From positions 4,278,001 through 4,342,000 of the forward strand of contig CP069300.1 of the NCBI GenBank assembly GCA_016839165.1: DNA of 64,000 bases, in the 5' to 3' direction. Below are positions 63,735 through 64,000 of the stretch, in pieces (position 1 is the first letter of the stretch; each line of letters begins with the position of its first letter). The DNA is from Bradyrhizobium sp. PSBB068 (GTDB lineage Bacteria; Pseudomonadota; Alphaproteobacteria; Rhizobiales; Xanthobacteraceae). Under the pieces are notes generated by a model. It saw nothing but the letters and a program-made list of their open reading frames with translations. It ran no database searches and was not told the DNA's origin. A program made the translations under genes and the position numbers.

Positions 63735-64000
63735 TCAGTAGTAGCGGCGCAGCACGCGGTGGCCATAGTGATAGGCCGGCGCGCGATGCGCGTAGCCATA
63801 GCGGTAGCCGTAGTGCGGACGGTACGGCCGATAGTGATGGCGATAGCCATAGTGGCGATATCCGTAGTACGGACGGCCATAGCCTTCGCGGTAGTACGGA
63901 CGCGGCGCCCAGTTGCCCGGGCCGGTGTAGGTCGGTCCCTGGTTGACGTAGTAGTACTGCTGCGCCGTGTCGGGATAGGCCGCCTCCGGGTCGGGCAGGC
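63735..64000 (-). CDS. Tyr/Gly/His/Arg-rich protein (cut by window edge)
   Basis: 88 visible codons ending in LRRYY-stop. The C-terminal half is built of short YGY, HYG, RPYY and YRHY units, a low-complexity Tyr/Gly/His/Arg composition seen in many small secreted rhizobial proteins. The more N-terminal visible part (LPDPEAAYPDTAQQYYYVNQ) is less repetitive. The start, and any signal peptide, lie beyond the window. Function unknown. Confidence 0.75.
   Translation of the reverse strand, partial: LPDPEAAYPDTAQQYYYVNQGPTYTGPGNWAPRPYYREGYGRPYYGYRHYGYRHHYRPYRPHYGYRYGYAHRAPAYHYGHRVLRRYY

Overview
The window is GC-rich (about 65% by eye), with long antisense open frames opposite most genes. Its content is typical of a metabolically versatile soil alphaproteobacterium: Liv-type ABC uptake, glyoxylate carboligase route, many LysR/TetR/IclR regulators, and FecI/FecR with a giant two-partner-secretion exoprotein. 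Gene content and protein style suggest Bradyrhizobium or a close relative; this is inference from family resemblance, not a database match.

Region 1 (1-19.7 kb) is a ureide/oxamate catabolic supercluster. On the minus strand it holds the three subunits of an oxamate carbamoyltransferase (AllF/FdrA-, AllG/YlbE- and AllH/DUF2877-type), a carbamate kinase, a second FdrA-like gene cut by the left edge, and a stand-alone 62-residue piece resembling the FdrA C-terminus. A branched-chain-type ABC transporter lies in one operon with allH; its second permease and both ATPases are fused in one chain. Divergent from it are a PuuE-type deacetylase-fold hydrolase, a cytosine-deaminase-like amidohydrolase and a TetR regulator. 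Next come a gamma-glutamyltransferase-family enzyme, best read as an HpxW-like oxamate amidohydrolase, and the glyoxylate branch glxR-hyi-gcl with an IclR regulator. The proposed logic is uptake of a ureide, ring opening or deamination, cleavage of oxalurate to oxamate plus carbamoyl phosphate (ATP from carbamate kinase), oxamate hydrolysis, and glyoxylate to glycerate.

Region 2 (19.9-24.5 kb) has a CBS protein, a ketopantoate-reductase-like enzyme, a fumarylacetoacetase-family enzyme, pyruvate kinase and two tiny membrane proteins with strong Shine-Dalgarno (SD) sites. Region 3 (24.7-27.7 kb) is a 2.9-kb segment bounded by a tRNA-Gly and an exact 44-bp copy of its 3' end; it carries an alpha/beta hydrolase and a serine hydrolase and no integrase. 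Region 4 (27.8-32.6 kb) holds a compact transcription unit with an extended SD and 14-codon ORF, then YCII, GrlR-like, MltB-like, MerR-VOC, three overlapping small ORFs and a NUDIX gene behind a perfect palindrome. Region 5 (32.6-45.4 kb) has a ClC transporter, a class III cyclase, an amidohydrolase-MFS-LysR unit, and a second ureide/imide-flavoured group (NCS1 permease, azoreductase, deacetylase-fold hydrolase, DUF1989, two LysR).

Region 6 (45.7-60.8 kb) is one minus-strand unit: an STN plus TonB-C-like protein, FecI sigma factor, FecR anti-sigma factor and a 4230-residue FhaB-like exoprotein. No TpsB transporter is in the window. Region 7 (61-64 kb) has an acyltransferase, tRNA-Tyr, rlmB and a Tyr-rich protein cut by the right edge.
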